From contig CANUEZ040000168.1 in assembly GCA_948099385.1 (NCBI GenBank), positions 4,069,001-4,133,000 of the forward strand: a DNA stretch of 64,000 nucleotides, written 5' to 3'. Below the pieces are notes generated by a model, which did not search any database, was not told where the DNA came from, and saw only the letters and a program-made list of their open reading frames with translations. Below, in pieces: positions 21,744 to 35,115 of the stretch (positions are counted from its first letter, which is position 1; every line of letters starts with the position of its first letter). The position numbers and the translations under genes are program-made. This stretch comes from Fasciola hepatica. Lineage: Eukaryota > Platyhelminthes > Trematoda > Plagiorchiida > Fasciolidae.

Positions 21744-24063
21744 GGGTTTGTTTGGGGCAACCTCTTAGAAAGATAGAATCACGACATCGGTGGGTGATAA
21801 AACAACAGGTATTGTGTAAAAGATCCTGCGTAAGAGCCGTGGTGACAGTGGAACTGGTAATAAAATTCAGCGGGATGATTAGGGGCTGCATCTACGGTCC
21901 GGTCACATGGGAGTTGCAGCTGAACAAAGGGGGTGGTAAGCTAAAGCAACCGTTTGGGGGAATGGCGTGGAGTGTGGCCTCCTTTGTCTGTAAGCCTAAA
22001 CGAGGGCAACGATAATCTGCAGACCGTGGAACGGTGGTCACAACGATACAGTTATTTTTGACAGAAATGGGGGATTATGTAGCAGAAACTTTTAGGGAGA
22101 ATCCAGTTTTTTCACCCACAGTTGCCCACGAGTACGGCGGAACATGAGCCAGTGGGCAAATAGTAACAAGAATAATTGATCTTGAAGTAACCCGCATCGT
22201 AGCAGAACACACATGATTCAAACGAAAAGTGACCAAGGTGTCTGCCTTGGTTCTTCAGGATTCTTACGACTTCTCAGACAGGCAATTTACTAAGTTGGCT
22301 ACGAAGTCGTTTTGTGTCTCACGTTTTGTGACAGTGAACGTTTTTGATAACACTGGAGAGTGCGCGAGCGGCCCAATTATCTCTCTCCCGAACACAAAAC
22401 AAGTTTCTTTAACTTTCATATCTGGTCTATTTGGAGATATTTTATGGACTGGACCTTAAAGAAGGAGATGTAGTCATAAGTTTGAAAACGATTAGCAACA
22501 AACAAACTTGTTTTGCGTGAACATATCCACGATTCATTCGCAGGGACGTCCCAAACAGTCCCTCTAAAAACCATTTTGCACCCAGATGGAGCAGTTCCTC
22601 TTAATTTGGGAAGCTCTTCACTGGCACCAGCGATGATCTTTCGGCTAATAGCCCCACACAGAAGTTTATAAACAAGGCTCCTCGCAAACGGTTTCAATCT
22701 CAATCTACAGTTTTGCTCGGCTTTCTGTCTTAGTTCTTGTGACTGCCTCATCGAATGAATTTCTTACTACGGGTGGACCTTTGAACCCTCAGCTACCCAT
22801 CATTTTGTAAGATCTTGCCTGTAAAATTAGCTCTCCACCACTCTTTTTAAAATCGGCGCGCAGTGCCCATTGATTCCAGTTTGGTGAAGCGGTCAAGTAA
22901 CCTGATAATGGCCACATTTGAAGTGGCCGCGCTCTTATCTGCAACTCAATGCACGGGTGTCTGAGGATATGTTCACGACGTATTGAGGGTAAACATTTGC
23001 GTCCATCTGGGCATGATATGTGTAAAATCATCTTTTCCCGCATGCAGTATCGTCGTCTCTGAAACGTGTCGTTTGCAGATTCTACTGAATTGTCCAGGAA
23101 CTTATGTTTCCCTTCAGGCTTGAACACGGGACGTGGTCCGTTACGGAAAGTCAGAACTCCGTGACCTGTATGATTATCCTTCGGTCTCCTTGAAGAACGT
23201 TTTGCTGAAACTTGGTTTTGTTGAACCATTTTACCTGTATGGCACCGGCCACACCGGCAATGACCGAGGAAATTCAAAGCGACCCTGACTCGAGGCTCAC
23301 GCATATGTCAACAGGGGTTTTCTTTCTAATTCAAGGTAGATCACCTTCCTTAGGAAACATTGTTTGACGAAAGCTGAGGTCAAAAGATTTCTCTTAAAAT
23401 GTTTGCACAGGCAGAGACAAACCTATTGGTATCAAAACCGACTTCTAATAAACTCTGTGGATATAAAACCTTAGTGAATACAAGTGAGGAGGATTACTTT
23501 GATTCTTCTGTCAGTTTACTCATTTTCCTACACCTTGGTATTTTTTGGTTTCTTTTCTCAGTGTATTTCATCTTGTTAACCAAGGGGACAAATTTTCAAC
23601 CACCAACAATGCCACACTGAATAATCTTCAAGAAGAGCAATAAATCACTAAATTTCTTTGTTTCGCCGATGTCGCTATATACCAGTTACAAATCTCGAAA
23701 CTCGGACTATATACGAAGAAACATTTTCCATGCATCATAGATGGTTTTAAATATCTCTAAAATCGGTATTCTGTTTGGGTGTTCAGTGCCCTGATAGACC
23801 CAAGTCAACATTACTGGCTGCGGAATACAAACCGTTCTCTCTCTGCTCGCAATGATGCAAAAATATCTTCACCTCCATGTTCCCTTCAACCTTCATCGAC
23901 TTACCATTGTGCCCCCTTAAAGCGAAGCCTTACAGTTCACCTCCTTTTACACCCGATAAAGTCAGTTGCTTTTTTCACGCGTTACCGATTCGTTATTCAG
24001 TTTCCTGTCTCCTTCCTTGGCGAATAAGGATCACTTACATACGCTCGTTGTCCCTTATGATTA
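21744..24063. other. Unassigned region
   Basis: No recognisable gene. If copy A inserted into LINE-2, then LINE-2 ORF1 would be expected here on the minus strand, but its signature motifs are not visible. The only long frame is at 22789-23304 on the minus strand, listed separately. A second minus frame at 22416-22751 shows no domain. Confidence 0.4.
22789..23304 (-). CDS. Unrecognised Cys/Arg-rich open frame, 171 codons
   Basis: This is an ATG-initiated frame of 171 codons, the longest in an otherwise unassigned stretch. The N-terminal part contains CRCGRC, and a second Cys/His cluster (SCPDGRKC, then RREHILRHPC) lies in the centre, so a zinc-binding relic is conceivable. The product is basic and has no signal peptide or membrane segment. 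I do not recognise a family. No splice sites, TATA box or polyadenylation signal clearly frame it. It may be a remnant of a transposon-encoded protein or an accidental open frame. Confidence 0.2.
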   Translation of the reverse strand: MREPRVRVALNFLGHCRCGRCHTGKMVQQNQVSAKRSSRRPKDNHTGHGVLTFRNGPRPVFKPEGKHKFLDNSVESANDTFQRRRYCMREKMILHISCPDGRKCLPSIRREHILRHPCIELQIRARPLQMWPLSGYLTASPNWNQWALRADFKKSGGELILQARSYKMMGS

Positions 24064-26930
24064 AATACCAATGACATAAAGAATAATAATAAAAAGAATA
24101 ACAGTAATGATGTACTTTTCGACCACGGTTAAGAGGCACGAGCAAAGGCGTGATCACGGAGTACAACTTTACCTTATACGATCAACTTTGCGTGAAGTTC
24201 AAGAGCAGTAGTCAAGGGTGTAAGCACAAAATAACAAAGCTAGCAATAGCTTGAACAGAGTGAACTAATAAAAATGTTTCATGCGGCAAATACAAATCGG
24301 ATTCTAGGTCCATTTGTGCATTGGCCCCTAGTGCAGATGCCGAAAACATCGTTAGTACTTGCAGCTAGAGAAGCCTTATAAACCTCGCCGTTGCAAGTCA
24401 TGGCTAAGGCGAGCTTACTGGGTTCTGAGAACGGAGTAAGTTCTGAACAGGGAAAAATGGAAAATTTATGTGAAAGTACACTTGGGGACTTCGATGAATA
24501 TTTTGGGAACATCGAGTCACGAAGAGGGTTTAACCCCTGAATGAGAGATCTATCGGGGCTCATTAGAGGGAGTAAGTTATGATGAGGGGAAATATGAAAA
24601 CCTGTGTCGAAGTTCGATCCGAAACACTGGTGAACGTAGAAGGAATAGCAATCTATAAATTTTGAGTTTAATTCCAACGTCAGTAGTCCACATCGTTCAG
24701 AAAAATATCTTAATTGGAGGGTCCTGGAATAGTGAAGAACCAATTTCAAGCCGGATACTGTTTGCCGGGGGGGGGGATTTTCGAGAGATATCGGAGTGGG
24801 AGATCACTGCATGAGCTCGCGCCTTTATGTGCTGTTACGCTGGCAAATACGTATTGACTTGCCGAGTCTCGGTGTTAGTCGGCGTCATCACTGTGAGCCA
24901 AGGGTGAGGAAGATAGGTGGCCTCGATTTAAGATGGTGGGTAAACTTTGTGGTCAACAATTTTCTGTGTTACTCACTCCAGCTGTGATAGCGGAACGTTC
25001 CAGATAGGACCCATGAATAACCAGGGAGCGTGTGTCATTGGTAAAGTGCGTCATCCCGTGGGTGAGGGTCATCGGGGATGGTAAGTTGCATGTGTCGAAT
25101 AATCAGCCGGGTGTGGAGACGCATGACGGACGAAACTGATAACTGTTACCGGCTAGCGTAGTAGCGGGATGCGCATGAGCTGTTATTTGTGTAGGCCCCA
25201 GAAGTGATATCGGTGGGAGAGGCGTTGCTTTGGAAGACACTAACCGATCTACTGATAGGCAGTTGGGGGTTTGTTTTGTCACGCAGCTTGATCGCAGTCC
25301 CAGGTGCCATGAGAGGTTCCAGCTAGGTCTCTGCCTGCAATATTCGAAGTGTAATCCTTGGTCATCCAGTGTGGAGACTAAGATAATGGGCGGCAATGAA
25401 CCCGAAATAAGTGGAGGTTTCAGTCTGGACGTTGTTCTAGCTGTGGGTCATGATTACGCACGACGACAAATAATAATCATCTAGGTTTTTATTCAAATGA
25501 TTAAGTCATGTAAGCTTGCACGGGACTGAGCTATTCTGCTACTGGCTAGTGAAGTCGGGTACACATGGAAGGCCACTGGGCGTAACTCCAAAGGATTAGC
25601 GGTTTGCAAGTTGGCATGGCAGGGCTCGGATACCAGACTTTTAGGAGGCCACAGTCAAGCAAATACAGAATAGTTGAACCGACCAAAATGTACGAGCCCC
25701 CGTCAGGGTAAAGTCTGTTCAACGATTCACTAATAGATCCATCGAATAATTATCTTCACACCTTCAGGACAGCGTCTAGAAACCTCAAAGCAATGCTTAG
25801 CCCAAGTCGATGCGGGACCCAGATAAAAACAAGACAGCTCCGCAAGTTCCGCGGCGCTACTTGTGAGTTAAAATATAAGCACATAATTATCATACGTTTG
25901 ACAGTAAACTTTAGTTACTACTCAGCCCAAGGGCAGTCAAAAACTGGGGCAATATCTGTACAGTGAGAACAGCTGACGGAAAAGATTCAATAAAATGTAT
26001 TTGTCCTGCCGTCCAAACAAATAAAGTAAATTCTACACCTCTAATCAGGCCAAAAGAACAACGTCCCGAGTGTGGTGCCAAAAACTTCAGCGCAAGCGGG
26101 CCTGACGTTTGCGGTCCACCAAAGTGAGCGAGAAAGTGAAACCGAACCAGAACGAAACAAACTGCCTTGAGTTACTGTGACTCAGTACCGCAAGGAAAGT
26201 CCACAAAGTTAGCTCACAGGCAGAGCACTACCAAAAAAGAAAAAAAAATAATGCCTCAAAAGTAGAAAGGCTGGCGATCACAAAACAGTATCAATGAGAG
26301 TAAGGTGGTAAAAAGTAGTCCAAGCTCCATAAAGAAAATATATTAAGGTAACGGATGAGGAATTTTCAGTCACTCGCCACTTTGTTATAGCAATCCCCCT
26401 CACCTTCGGCTTATGCAGGATGCAGGCCAGTACCGAGGCGGCGATATATGTTTGGACGAGTAGTTCGTGGGTAAAAGAGGGACCGGTACCCCGCCGGCGT
26501 AGCACTACATTTGATACTGCCCCTTCTGGCTATCCTATGCTGAATAATGTCTGAGGAACATTAGATTGCAGAAGAAACATATAAGGGTATCGGCGGTGAT
26601 GCCTGAGAGAAAATTGGTCTCTTACAGAGAAGCGTAGACGTGAGTCCGTCTGTGCCCTTACTCGGTGTTGCTGGCATACTAAGATTATACGTAAATGCGA
26701 GCAGGAGAACCTCATGAAGTAGTGATTTCATGGTCACTCTGATTTATAGTCGTTAGCATTCTGCTAAGCAGAACAAGACCAATGTGAGGACGGGTTGGGA
26801 AACTCAGAGGGGTGGAAACAAGATGGGGCTGTATTTTCGACACGGAGGCGAGCTCTAACGATCTATATTCAGTGCTCAAGGCAGGCAAAACCAGGGCCTG
26901 CTTCATACTGGAAAGTAGCAAGATACACAT
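24064..26930 (-). mobile_element. Possible very decayed LINE, LINE-4
   Basis: An AATAATAATAAAAAGAATAA tract at about 24082 lies beside sequence that, on the minus strand, vaguely matches the LINE 3' end near 17311. Minus-strand frames at 26278-26505 hold an RRRGTGPSFTHELL segment that may correspond to RRGGGCLAFVKC of the LINE-5 endonuclease, followed at the right distance by a VTLIYF segment. The remaining frames (24279-24749, 25103-25396) are Ser/Pro-rich without clear motifs. This is a weak call; the alternative is unique intergenic sequence. Confidence 0.25.
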
Positions 26931-28320
26931 CTATCGACATCTAGCCCGTGAAGCTCCAAGAGTGGTCCACACAATTTGAGCGCCTGTATTATTTTATGGT
27001 TTTGCCACAGTCAAATATCTGGCTATCAGAGAAAACGGAGCTGCTCTTGGTGGGTGCCCACAACTCCCACGCCCCGGCTGAAACATTGGCCGCAAGTGAC
27101 AAGCAGAGCTGGGAATAGGCCAGCCATGCCAGTCATTCTTTGACAACACTGCAACCCGGAGATATAGGCCACGTGTGACTACGCTAGTATGCCTAGAAGA
27201 CAAAACAGTAGGTAATTTTCCCCGCATTTTTATGCCGATCTCTCACTTTTTGATGTTGACGTCTTCTCTGTTGTCTTCTCTTCCGAGGTATATGCTATTC
27301 TGCTCAATTTCCGCGTCTGTGTTCATACCCATTTCACGAGCTGGGTTTCATCAACTGTTGCTACGTTTACTGCCGCTTACCACGTCCGTAATGGAGACAC
27401 CGAAATTCATTCCCGTGTAACATTCTACGGCAATAATGCAACAGTGTGTGATTTGATTGGGGATCCTCAGTTATCTTTATGAGTCCAGCAGTTCTTCCGC
27501 ATAGGGCCTTTGCTTTCAGTCACACCGATCTTATAAAGTATCGTGTCCTGTTCATATTTGCACATCTCTGATACTTTTGTCAAGCTGCTCTTTGTCTGGT
27601 CATAATTCGTCGTTTACCTTGGAACTTGATCACCTATCGATGGTGATCTATATTATTACCAAATTTGTAAGCTGTTTGCATATGGTTTTGCAATAGCTGT
27701 GCGAATATCATTGATCTACCATGGGCTCAACACCCCTCCTATTAGAAAAAAAGAAGAGAAAAAAGAAGACCTAGTGAGATTGACTTGATCTATATATACC
27801 ATTATTATCGGGCTGTGAAGGAAATGGGCAACCTCCAACCATCGGTGTCTCCCATCAGCCCAGACCTGACCCTGCGAAAGGGAAAACCCCACACAGCCCT
27901 TGTCCGCTTGACTTGCTTTTGGTTCATATGCACGAGACTGACTAAGGTGATAGCAAACTGGTCCCTCCACATATGCTAGTCCAACTCCCGCTCTAATTTT
28001 CAACCACCTCGTACCCTCCCATGCACGCCTGGCATGTTTGTTAGCGTCAGCTACAAAACCACCGTGGCTCTGGACAACAAGTCGATACATCAGACGATAG
28101 ACACGTCTTATCAAAGCGCTAGTTACATCCATGTATATATTAATGTTTATATAAACATACATGTAAGAACGTGGAGAGGGGCGCCCATATTTCTCGCCCA
28201 CTTATCTATTTTTCCTCCTTTTCGCAAGAAAGCTGCGTTCCTCTTGTCCTAAAATCCAGCCCACTGTCCTGTTTACAGCCTTACCTAACAGCAACCTGCA
28301 GCATTGAAACTGTAAATACC
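26931..28320. other. No gene recognised
   Basis: No domain is visible. A minus-strand frame at 27716-28201 (161 codons) starts in an AT repeat (Tyr/Ile-rich) and is treated as chance or as an unrecognised dispersed repeat. A small AT-rich near-palindrome, ATGTATATATTAATG then TTTATATAAACATACAT, lies at 28130-28162. Confidence 0.5.
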
Positions 28321-28510
28321 CCACGATAGGATCTGTCATATATCCTCTGGATCTATCATATAAGCAAGCCATCTGGGTTCTTAGCGTGTCCCAGCTGCTT
28401 CCTTGTGACCCGTTAAACACCACTGTGGGATTTGTCATATATCCCCTGGACCTATTATGCAAACTTGCCATCCAGGTTCTTCGTGTTGCCCAGATGCTTT
28501 CTTACGTAGC
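28321..28510. repeat. Imperfect tandem duplication, about 100-bp period
   Basis: Two diverged direct copies follow each other. Both contain GGAT(C/T)TGTCATATATCC(T/C)CTGGA(T/C)CTAT(C/T)AT, then AAGC(A/T)... GCCATC, GGTTCTT and CCCAG(C/A)TGCTT. The first spans about 28321-28425 and the second about 28426-28510. Confidence 0.6.
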
Positions 28511-30594
28511 CCTCAGACCCCATAGTCCAAATGCACCTCCATGGCTTTAATAACCCCTAAATTTAAGACTCCCCGTTGAACGGCCGAATCGGTAAGCAAC
28601 ACTTTTGCCTAGTAGTGCAAACCCAGTTAACCTTCACGAACACCGAATCACAGTACCAACGACTCCTCATTTCACCAAGACCATTGTGTCTCATTTCCAA
28701 CCTCCGTACTCTTACCTGTTATGTTGCTCACGCCAACCCTCAGCTGGAACATCTCCCAGACTACGATCCTCCCTTTTTCAATCTCAGAACCACCGGCCAT
28801 CAGGTTGCCTGGCTGTAGTATATCGTGTAGGCAGCTTATCCTTTTCTCTACCCGTCTACAACCGCACCAAAGGCCGGCTACCGCGAATACGATCTAGCCA
28901 CCGGGTTTCACTCACAAGAAGTCCTAGTAATGCTGCATATGCCCCTCTGAGGCTTACTGAAGAGTTCTCACTAAAAGACCATCCGATATCGAAGCCATTT
29001 AATCCACCGTGCGAGGACTCCTAATTAAATAGTGACCGGTCCAGATTGGGCGATGCCCTCCTCCTTCCCATGATAAAACAACGAACACAAGCCGTAGCCA
29101 ACCCTTGCCCAAAAAGCCCAACACAGACAAATAAAAGCCACAGGAAACTCAACAGAATAATGTATTTGCTAATTTATCAGCATAACCTGGCCTATTGCAA
29201 TGGTTTTCACCCTTGTCTTGCTTTATTTTGTTCCTCGTGGACACGGCCTTCGGATTGCTGGTTATTCCTTCCTGGAACTTCATCCATCCTCAACCAGCTG
29301 CGAAATGCCGACACTAGATGACACACTACTTCTCATGGGAACATTCTCACAGTTTCAGGGGGCGCTATTCCTTTTCATGTCCAAAAATGTATGAAAATTA
29401 GTGTTCCTTTGAGAACCTTCATGAAGTTCTTCCCTGTCTCCTTTGTCTCAACGCTAATTATCTTTTTAAGTGAACACGAGTATGCATTATTGACCATTTC
29501 CTTGTATCATTCTTGTGAATATTGTATGTCCTGTGTCCTAAGCCAATGTCCTTCTGAACATTTCTACATCAGCCTGATTCATTACTAATGCCCCAGGTGA
29601 CTCGAAATCAATTCGTACTAGCTGTGTATTCTCTTTTCGCTTTGCTTCATTTAAGCTCTCCCCAGCCTTAATCCATTGTTGCTGTGATGTGCGGATTTCT
29701 CTTTGGAATCTGTGAATTTTCCGTCTCATTCCGTGATATAGTAAACACTTATCATGTTTACAGGCGTGCCTCCCGATCACGGTCAAGAAACACACCATCG
29801 GTGGACCCTGACCAAGGTCAAGGCCACCCTTGCGTGAAATTCAGGTTGTCTCATTTTCGTTTTTTGCTTATACCACTGTTTAGACTTGTAGCTGTGTCCA
29901 CCCTAGTATATACCACCTAATAACATGAAATCGTGACCTAGTTGTATATATAACTGCGGCACACCACCGTGCAGACGCTAGTACTTATCGCGAGTTAGAG
30001 TAATAGACTATGTTGATTATTTACTGCTCTAATTACATTCAATTATATTCCACATGGCTTATCTAGCAAATCTCCCCTGATTCTCCCCACATTAAAATCT
30101 ATCTAGCGTTTTTACATCCCATCGCTATAACATAGCTCCTACCTTATTTTCGCTACGCATCCACCGGTGCCCCTTCTGAAGTTTCTGTCCCACTATGCCT
30201 TCATTCATTTGGTTTTTGCCATGAGAGCAAACTTTCGTTCCACCCGGTCCACCGACCCCATACTTACAATATACTCTCCCGCAAAACCTGCTGTTGTGAC
30301 CTTAGCAACATCTAAGTACCTACCGTATCCTGTGGGGTTCAACCTGTGCACACCACAGAGCAAAATTTCTCCTATCTCACTATTCCCCATCGTCCCAAGT
30401 CTCCTAATCCCAATTGTATATATAGCTGGTCATATAGCTCACTGTCCGTACTACGTTGCCGCATAGGTCTCATCTAGACCTTTGAGCACAAGCACCCAGG
30501 CACACTCCTGGTCTGCTCAGTCCTTTGGCTTATCTCTGTCTAGTTGACCGATTTCCTGCTACCTTTTTACCTCCGTCTTATATTCCTACTTATC
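28511..30594. other. Pyrimidine-rich region upstream of LINE-5, no gene
   Basis: Plus-strand open frames at 28605-29024 and 29046-29394 lack domains. The region might contain the 5' UTR of LINE-5, but nothing in the sequence fixes its start. Confidence 0.4.
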
Positions 30595-32160
30595 ATGCTA
30601 TCCCGGTCCCCAACCACTACTCGGAAAATCCGTATCACTAAAGCTGGAAAATCCAAATACACCTAACCCCACCCAAAAACCAGGCCGTGCTCTGTCACCC
30701 TCGTTAACGTCGACGGTGAAGCTTCTAATAGCCCTAATGGCCTTAAGCAGAGTTTCGTCGAACTTAGTAACAAGGTCGAGCTGATCGGTGAAATCCTTTC
30801 AAAGGTACCACCCCTGGCTACTCTCCCTGACCCTGTAGCCGCTACATCGCCCAAGAACTTGGTTTCGGTGGGACACCTCCTCGACTCCGTGTCTGCTGAA
30901 ATATACCACCGCATTGCCAACTCCAAGAACGCAGTGGTTTTTAATGTTCCAGACAGCTTACCACTTTCCTTGGCCAAACACAACATACAAAGTTCGTGCA
31001 ACATGGCTCACTACAGATGCCATTGCAGGAGGCGACGTAAAAGGTCCCAGCGACATAGTTGCCCCCTGCTATTCCAATTCACGGACGACCTAACAGCTAC
31101 AGAGTTCATTAGCAACAAGTCGACAATTGCTGCCCTTTTGCCGTATATAGACATCAATATATTCTCTGATAAAACCCCCCTCCAACGGGAAATATTTCTC
31201 TCGCTGAGAAGTAACTCCGCCTTGCCCATGCAGGCTGACCCCACTGTAACCGACATGAAAGTTACCCAATGCCCCTCTGTCAAGAAGTCAAAGGCGAGCC
31301 CAGCGCCTCACCCTGCCTGCCTACAAACTGTCGACTTAGATATGACTGACTCCCCACCCCCGGTTCCGCTTCCACACAAACGCCCTTTTTTACCACCTCC
31401 CTCAGTAGCCTCTACCAGCAGCAGCTCTCGCTCCCCGACCACAGGCCCCAAGCGGCACCCCACTTCAGCAATAAAGCCGCGCTCCCCCGTCATAGTCTCT
31501 GAGCCAAGACAAGACCCTGGTACAACCATCAGCCCCCGCCGTAATACTTCCAATCCGTCCTCCGAGCCATTGACAAGTGTTGTCACCCGCCGCTCTCGTT
31601 CTAACGACTCTACCAACTACCCACCAGCTCCTAGCTCAGCCGCGACACTTCGTTTCTATCCTCATAAGTGCCGCTTTAATCCCCCCATAAGCCTATCTGG
31701 TACTCCTACCAGGTCCGCACTTGCCCAACTAATCACCCCCCACACTACCCCCCACTCTCAATCGGCTTCTGTTTATAGCGTACTCTCGGATCCTCCAGGT
31801 GATAACCAACCGGGCAACCTTTCGGATTCGTCTAACGCCATCGTCCCTGTATGCAAGAGTGACCTTCAGGGCCTTGCCAGTGCCTCGCACCCCCTTCCAC
31901 TGTCTTTTCCTCTCTCTGATCGCATGGGTCACACCAATCCTCCATCTCCGGTGCTACCGTATATCCCTCCCTGCCCCTCAGACACCAACCTTCCATACTA
32001 TAGCCCCAGCATGCCTCGCTGTTCCACCCTGCTCACCTCCACCAACCCTCACCTAACCCTGAAGTACCACGTGCATACCCTAGCAGATACTCTAGGTTCG
32101 TACCTGTATCCCGCCTCCTCGCTCCACCTCCCCACTTGCCAGCTCCCCTGCCCCTCATGA
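30595..32160 (+). pseudogene. LINE-5 ORF1 (RNA-binding-type protein) with one stop
   Basis: The ATG at 30595 begins a basic N-terminus, and a TAA at 30664-30666 interrupts the frame. From there the same frame runs open to 32160. It contains a heptad-like segment (FVELSNKVELIGEILSKV, about 30750-30805), the signature CNMAHYRCHCRRRRKRS (about 31000-31050), a TATEFISNKSTIAALLP segment, and then about 300 residues rich in Pro, Ser and Thr. In LINEs such a protein binds element RNA and acts as a chaperone in ribonucleoprotein particles. The Cys/basic block may be the nucleic-acid contact. ORF1 of LINE-1 shares the coiled-coil and Cys blocks, which supports the start. Confidence 0.65.
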
Positions 32161-32507
32161 GCCTCCAAACCTTTCCAAATTTCGCCACTCCCTTCCCGCC
32201 CCCCACCCCACACTACGTTCAAGTTACTCTCCCACATGCCTTCACCCCCATACCGACCTACCGGCCCTACACTGACTCTGCCCAACAGGTAGGTTACCTG
32301 CAGTCAAGATCTCGTTTTTTTCCTGACGGGTGCCCTCCTCACCCTTGGCCATATTGCTAGTCGCCCTATGGACCATATCCATAAACTTTCACAGACTCAT
32401 ATCACTGATCGCTCCCCACTCGATGTCATGCCAATTAGCACCTTACACCATGCACTCCCTCCCGTCCACCCGCTTCGACAGATATTCTTAACCTCTCACT
32501 TTGCCAT

Positions 32508-35115
32508 ATGGTGCCTCCTCCCTCTGCACCGTGTGACACCCCTCCGGCCCACATCAGCGGTGTGCTGCACACCCACCGTATTGATCACCCACAGCGATCG
32601 GCTGTGCCTAATGCTAACGCTTCTCCTATTTTCCGTCCCCCACCCAACACTGCCTGCCCTCCCCCTTCTACTGACGCTCTATCCCCACTGAGACCCAACT
32701 CCTATCGCCACAGCGATCCCAATAGTCCTGCACCTGGCATCCATGCATTGCACACACCGACTCTGAACTCATTCCTACTAGTTCTTATTAACGCTCACTC
32801 AATAATTAGAAAAATATCGCACCTGCGATCTTTGGCATTTACGTCAAACGCTGACATTATACTTGTAGCTGAATCCTGGCTGTCAGATGATGCTTCGCTT
32901 GACCTTGTTTGCATAGCTGGGTATCAATGCTTCTCGAACACCCAACAGTCCAGGCGTGGAGGGGGCTGTTTAGCCTTTGTCAAATGCACTATCCACGCTG
33001 GTGTTATTGACCACCCCTCTCTTCTTATTGAGGGTTCTTTATGGCTATCTATTCACGCCTCCGGCCAGAACCTCCTCCTTGGCTGCGTCTACTTCCCCCC
33101 GGGTCTGGAGCCTGCAGAACTGACTCTGCCGTGGATGTCTTCAATGCTGCGCTTGACTACCCTGCCAGTGCAAAAATTATTGCAGGTGACTTTAACTTTC
33201 CTTCAATTTGCTGGTCCTCCTATACTAGCCCTCCCGCCTTCTCCACCTTCCTTTCTTGTGTCCGTCTTGGTGGATGGACCCAACATGTCGCCTGCCCTAC
33301 TAGGGGGAACAACATCTTGGACCTAGTATTCTCCATTGATGTTCCTGATATGATCACCCAGACTACTGATCACTTCCCGGGTAGTGACCGCCGTATTGTC
33401 AGGTGCAAGTTCAGCCGATGCAATCCTCTCCTTCTGTTCTGACTTCCTACCGTTCCTGTAACTGGCTCCTAGTGCCCATGATAATCCGCTCCCTTAACTG
33501 GGACACATTTTTTCTTTCATCCGATCCCCTCACTGTTATGAATTCTCTCTACTCCAACCTCCTACACCGCCTAAATACCGGCAACCCATGTGCCGATCCA
33601 CGCCCCAAATCCAGCAGCTCACGCCTGTCACTTTTAGAGCATAAGCTGTCTAAGCTGCAACTTACCTTCGCTAGATCACACGACTTTACAATTCTCCTGC
33701 GCATAAACCAGCTACAACTGAGGCCGCGTTGCATGGTCGATTCGGATCTGAGAAGACAAGAGGCCATTGCCCTAGCACACCCCAACAAAACTGGCTACCT
33801 GTCCAACCTGCTTAGTAAAAGGTCCAATCAATCCAATCATATCTCGCCCAAGTTCCTCATCTGCGGCTCATCTACCGCTAATACTCCAGCATCTATTTCT
33901 GAAGCCTTCAGTGAGCATTTTTCTTCCTCCCTTATAAGCTGTCTTGGTATTCCCCCTCCTACAATCCACCCCTGCACCTCTGCCTCTCTTTCATCGATTC
34001 CCTTTACCCATCTAGAAATTGAAAAATCGGTTTCTTCTATTAAATCCTCCCCGAAACCGGGACCAGATGATCTCCCACCGGCCCTCCTCCGTTTCGGTAG
34101 TCCTGACCTCCTTTTATTGTTACTTAATATGTATACCATCTCCATGCTTCACAGTTCCGTCCCACCTCAATGGAAACCCTCTGTTATAGTTCCGCGCTTC
34201 AAAAAGGGCGCATTACACGACCCAGATAACTATCGGCCCATTAATCACATCCCAGTAGTCTGCAAAATTATGGAGAGAATTATCAAAAAACACATTGTCC
34301 AGTACCTCTTATCTAACAACCTGCTGAACCCTGGTCAGCATGGTTTCTTGAACTCCCGTTCCTGCTCTTCATACCAGCTTGACTTTCTTAATGTCCTATC
34401 GTCTGCTGCCGACCCCGGCAAATCTGTAATTGTCCTGTACCTCGACATGTCTAAGGCTTTTGACCGTGTTCCCCATATTCATCTGTTGGCCAAAATCCGA
34501 TCTCTTGGTATTACTGACCCTCTCCTCTCCTGGCTATCCTCCTATCTCTCTCACAGATCACGAGCCGTGCTCGTCGACGGCCACCTATCTTCCGCCAAAC
34601 CAATTACTAGCGGCGTCATCCAAGGCAGTGCCCTAGGCCCATTACTATTCCTTATTTACATCAATGACATTTTCTCTTCTATTCGACACGGCACTCCTTT
34701 CCTCTTCGCCGACGATATAAAAATAGTGTACTCTTTCCTCCCTAGTGACCTATCCGAGACTCTGTGCAACATATCGCATGACTCACTCGTTCTCCAATTT
34801 TGGTGCCTCTCTTGATTCATTACCTCTAGCCTCTGGCCACGTTCCTCTATTGTATCTCTTGAGAGCGTTCAGCGTACTTTCACCAAAACGCTTTTGGGCG
34901 TATCCCTAGCCCTAACATACCGCCAGCGCTGTGAGCTCCTACAAATTGAGCTTTTACGGATTCGTCGCATGAGGCTCAACCTGATTTTCCTCTTTAAGCT
35001 AATCCATAAACTGGCCTACACCTCTTATCCCATCTCATTCGCTGCGCCCTGCTCCTACCCCATCCGACACCATGCCTTCTCTCTCTCACTGTCCATCATT
35101 CTAATCTCTGTCTGA
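32508..35115 (+). pseudogene. LINE-5 ORF2: AP-type endonuclease and reverse transcriptase, broken
   Basis: Endonuclease: LVLINAHSIIRKI and DIILVAESWLSDD (32780-32895), then a shift into a second frame near 33080 with AKIIAGDFNFPSICW (about 33165-33210) and NNILDLVFSIDVPD. The terminal box, normally SDH, reads SDR (about 33382), so the catalytic histidine is lost. A third frame from 33403 holds the RT: KPGPDDLPPALLRF, DNYRPINHIPVVCKIMER, YLDMSKAFDRVPH, GVIQGSALGPLLFLIYINDI and the active site FADD (about 34706). A stop follows at 34813-34815. The thumb is largely deleted, because the downstream ESVQRTFTKTLLG block (34865-34905) and RQRCELLQIELLRIRRM follow at once. Confidence 0.8.

Noticed and set aside
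27716..28201. 161-codon minus-strand frame
   Set aside because: Starts in an AT repeat that reads Tyr/Ile, has no recognisable domain, and no transcription or splice signals support it. It may belong to an unrecognised dispersed repeat.
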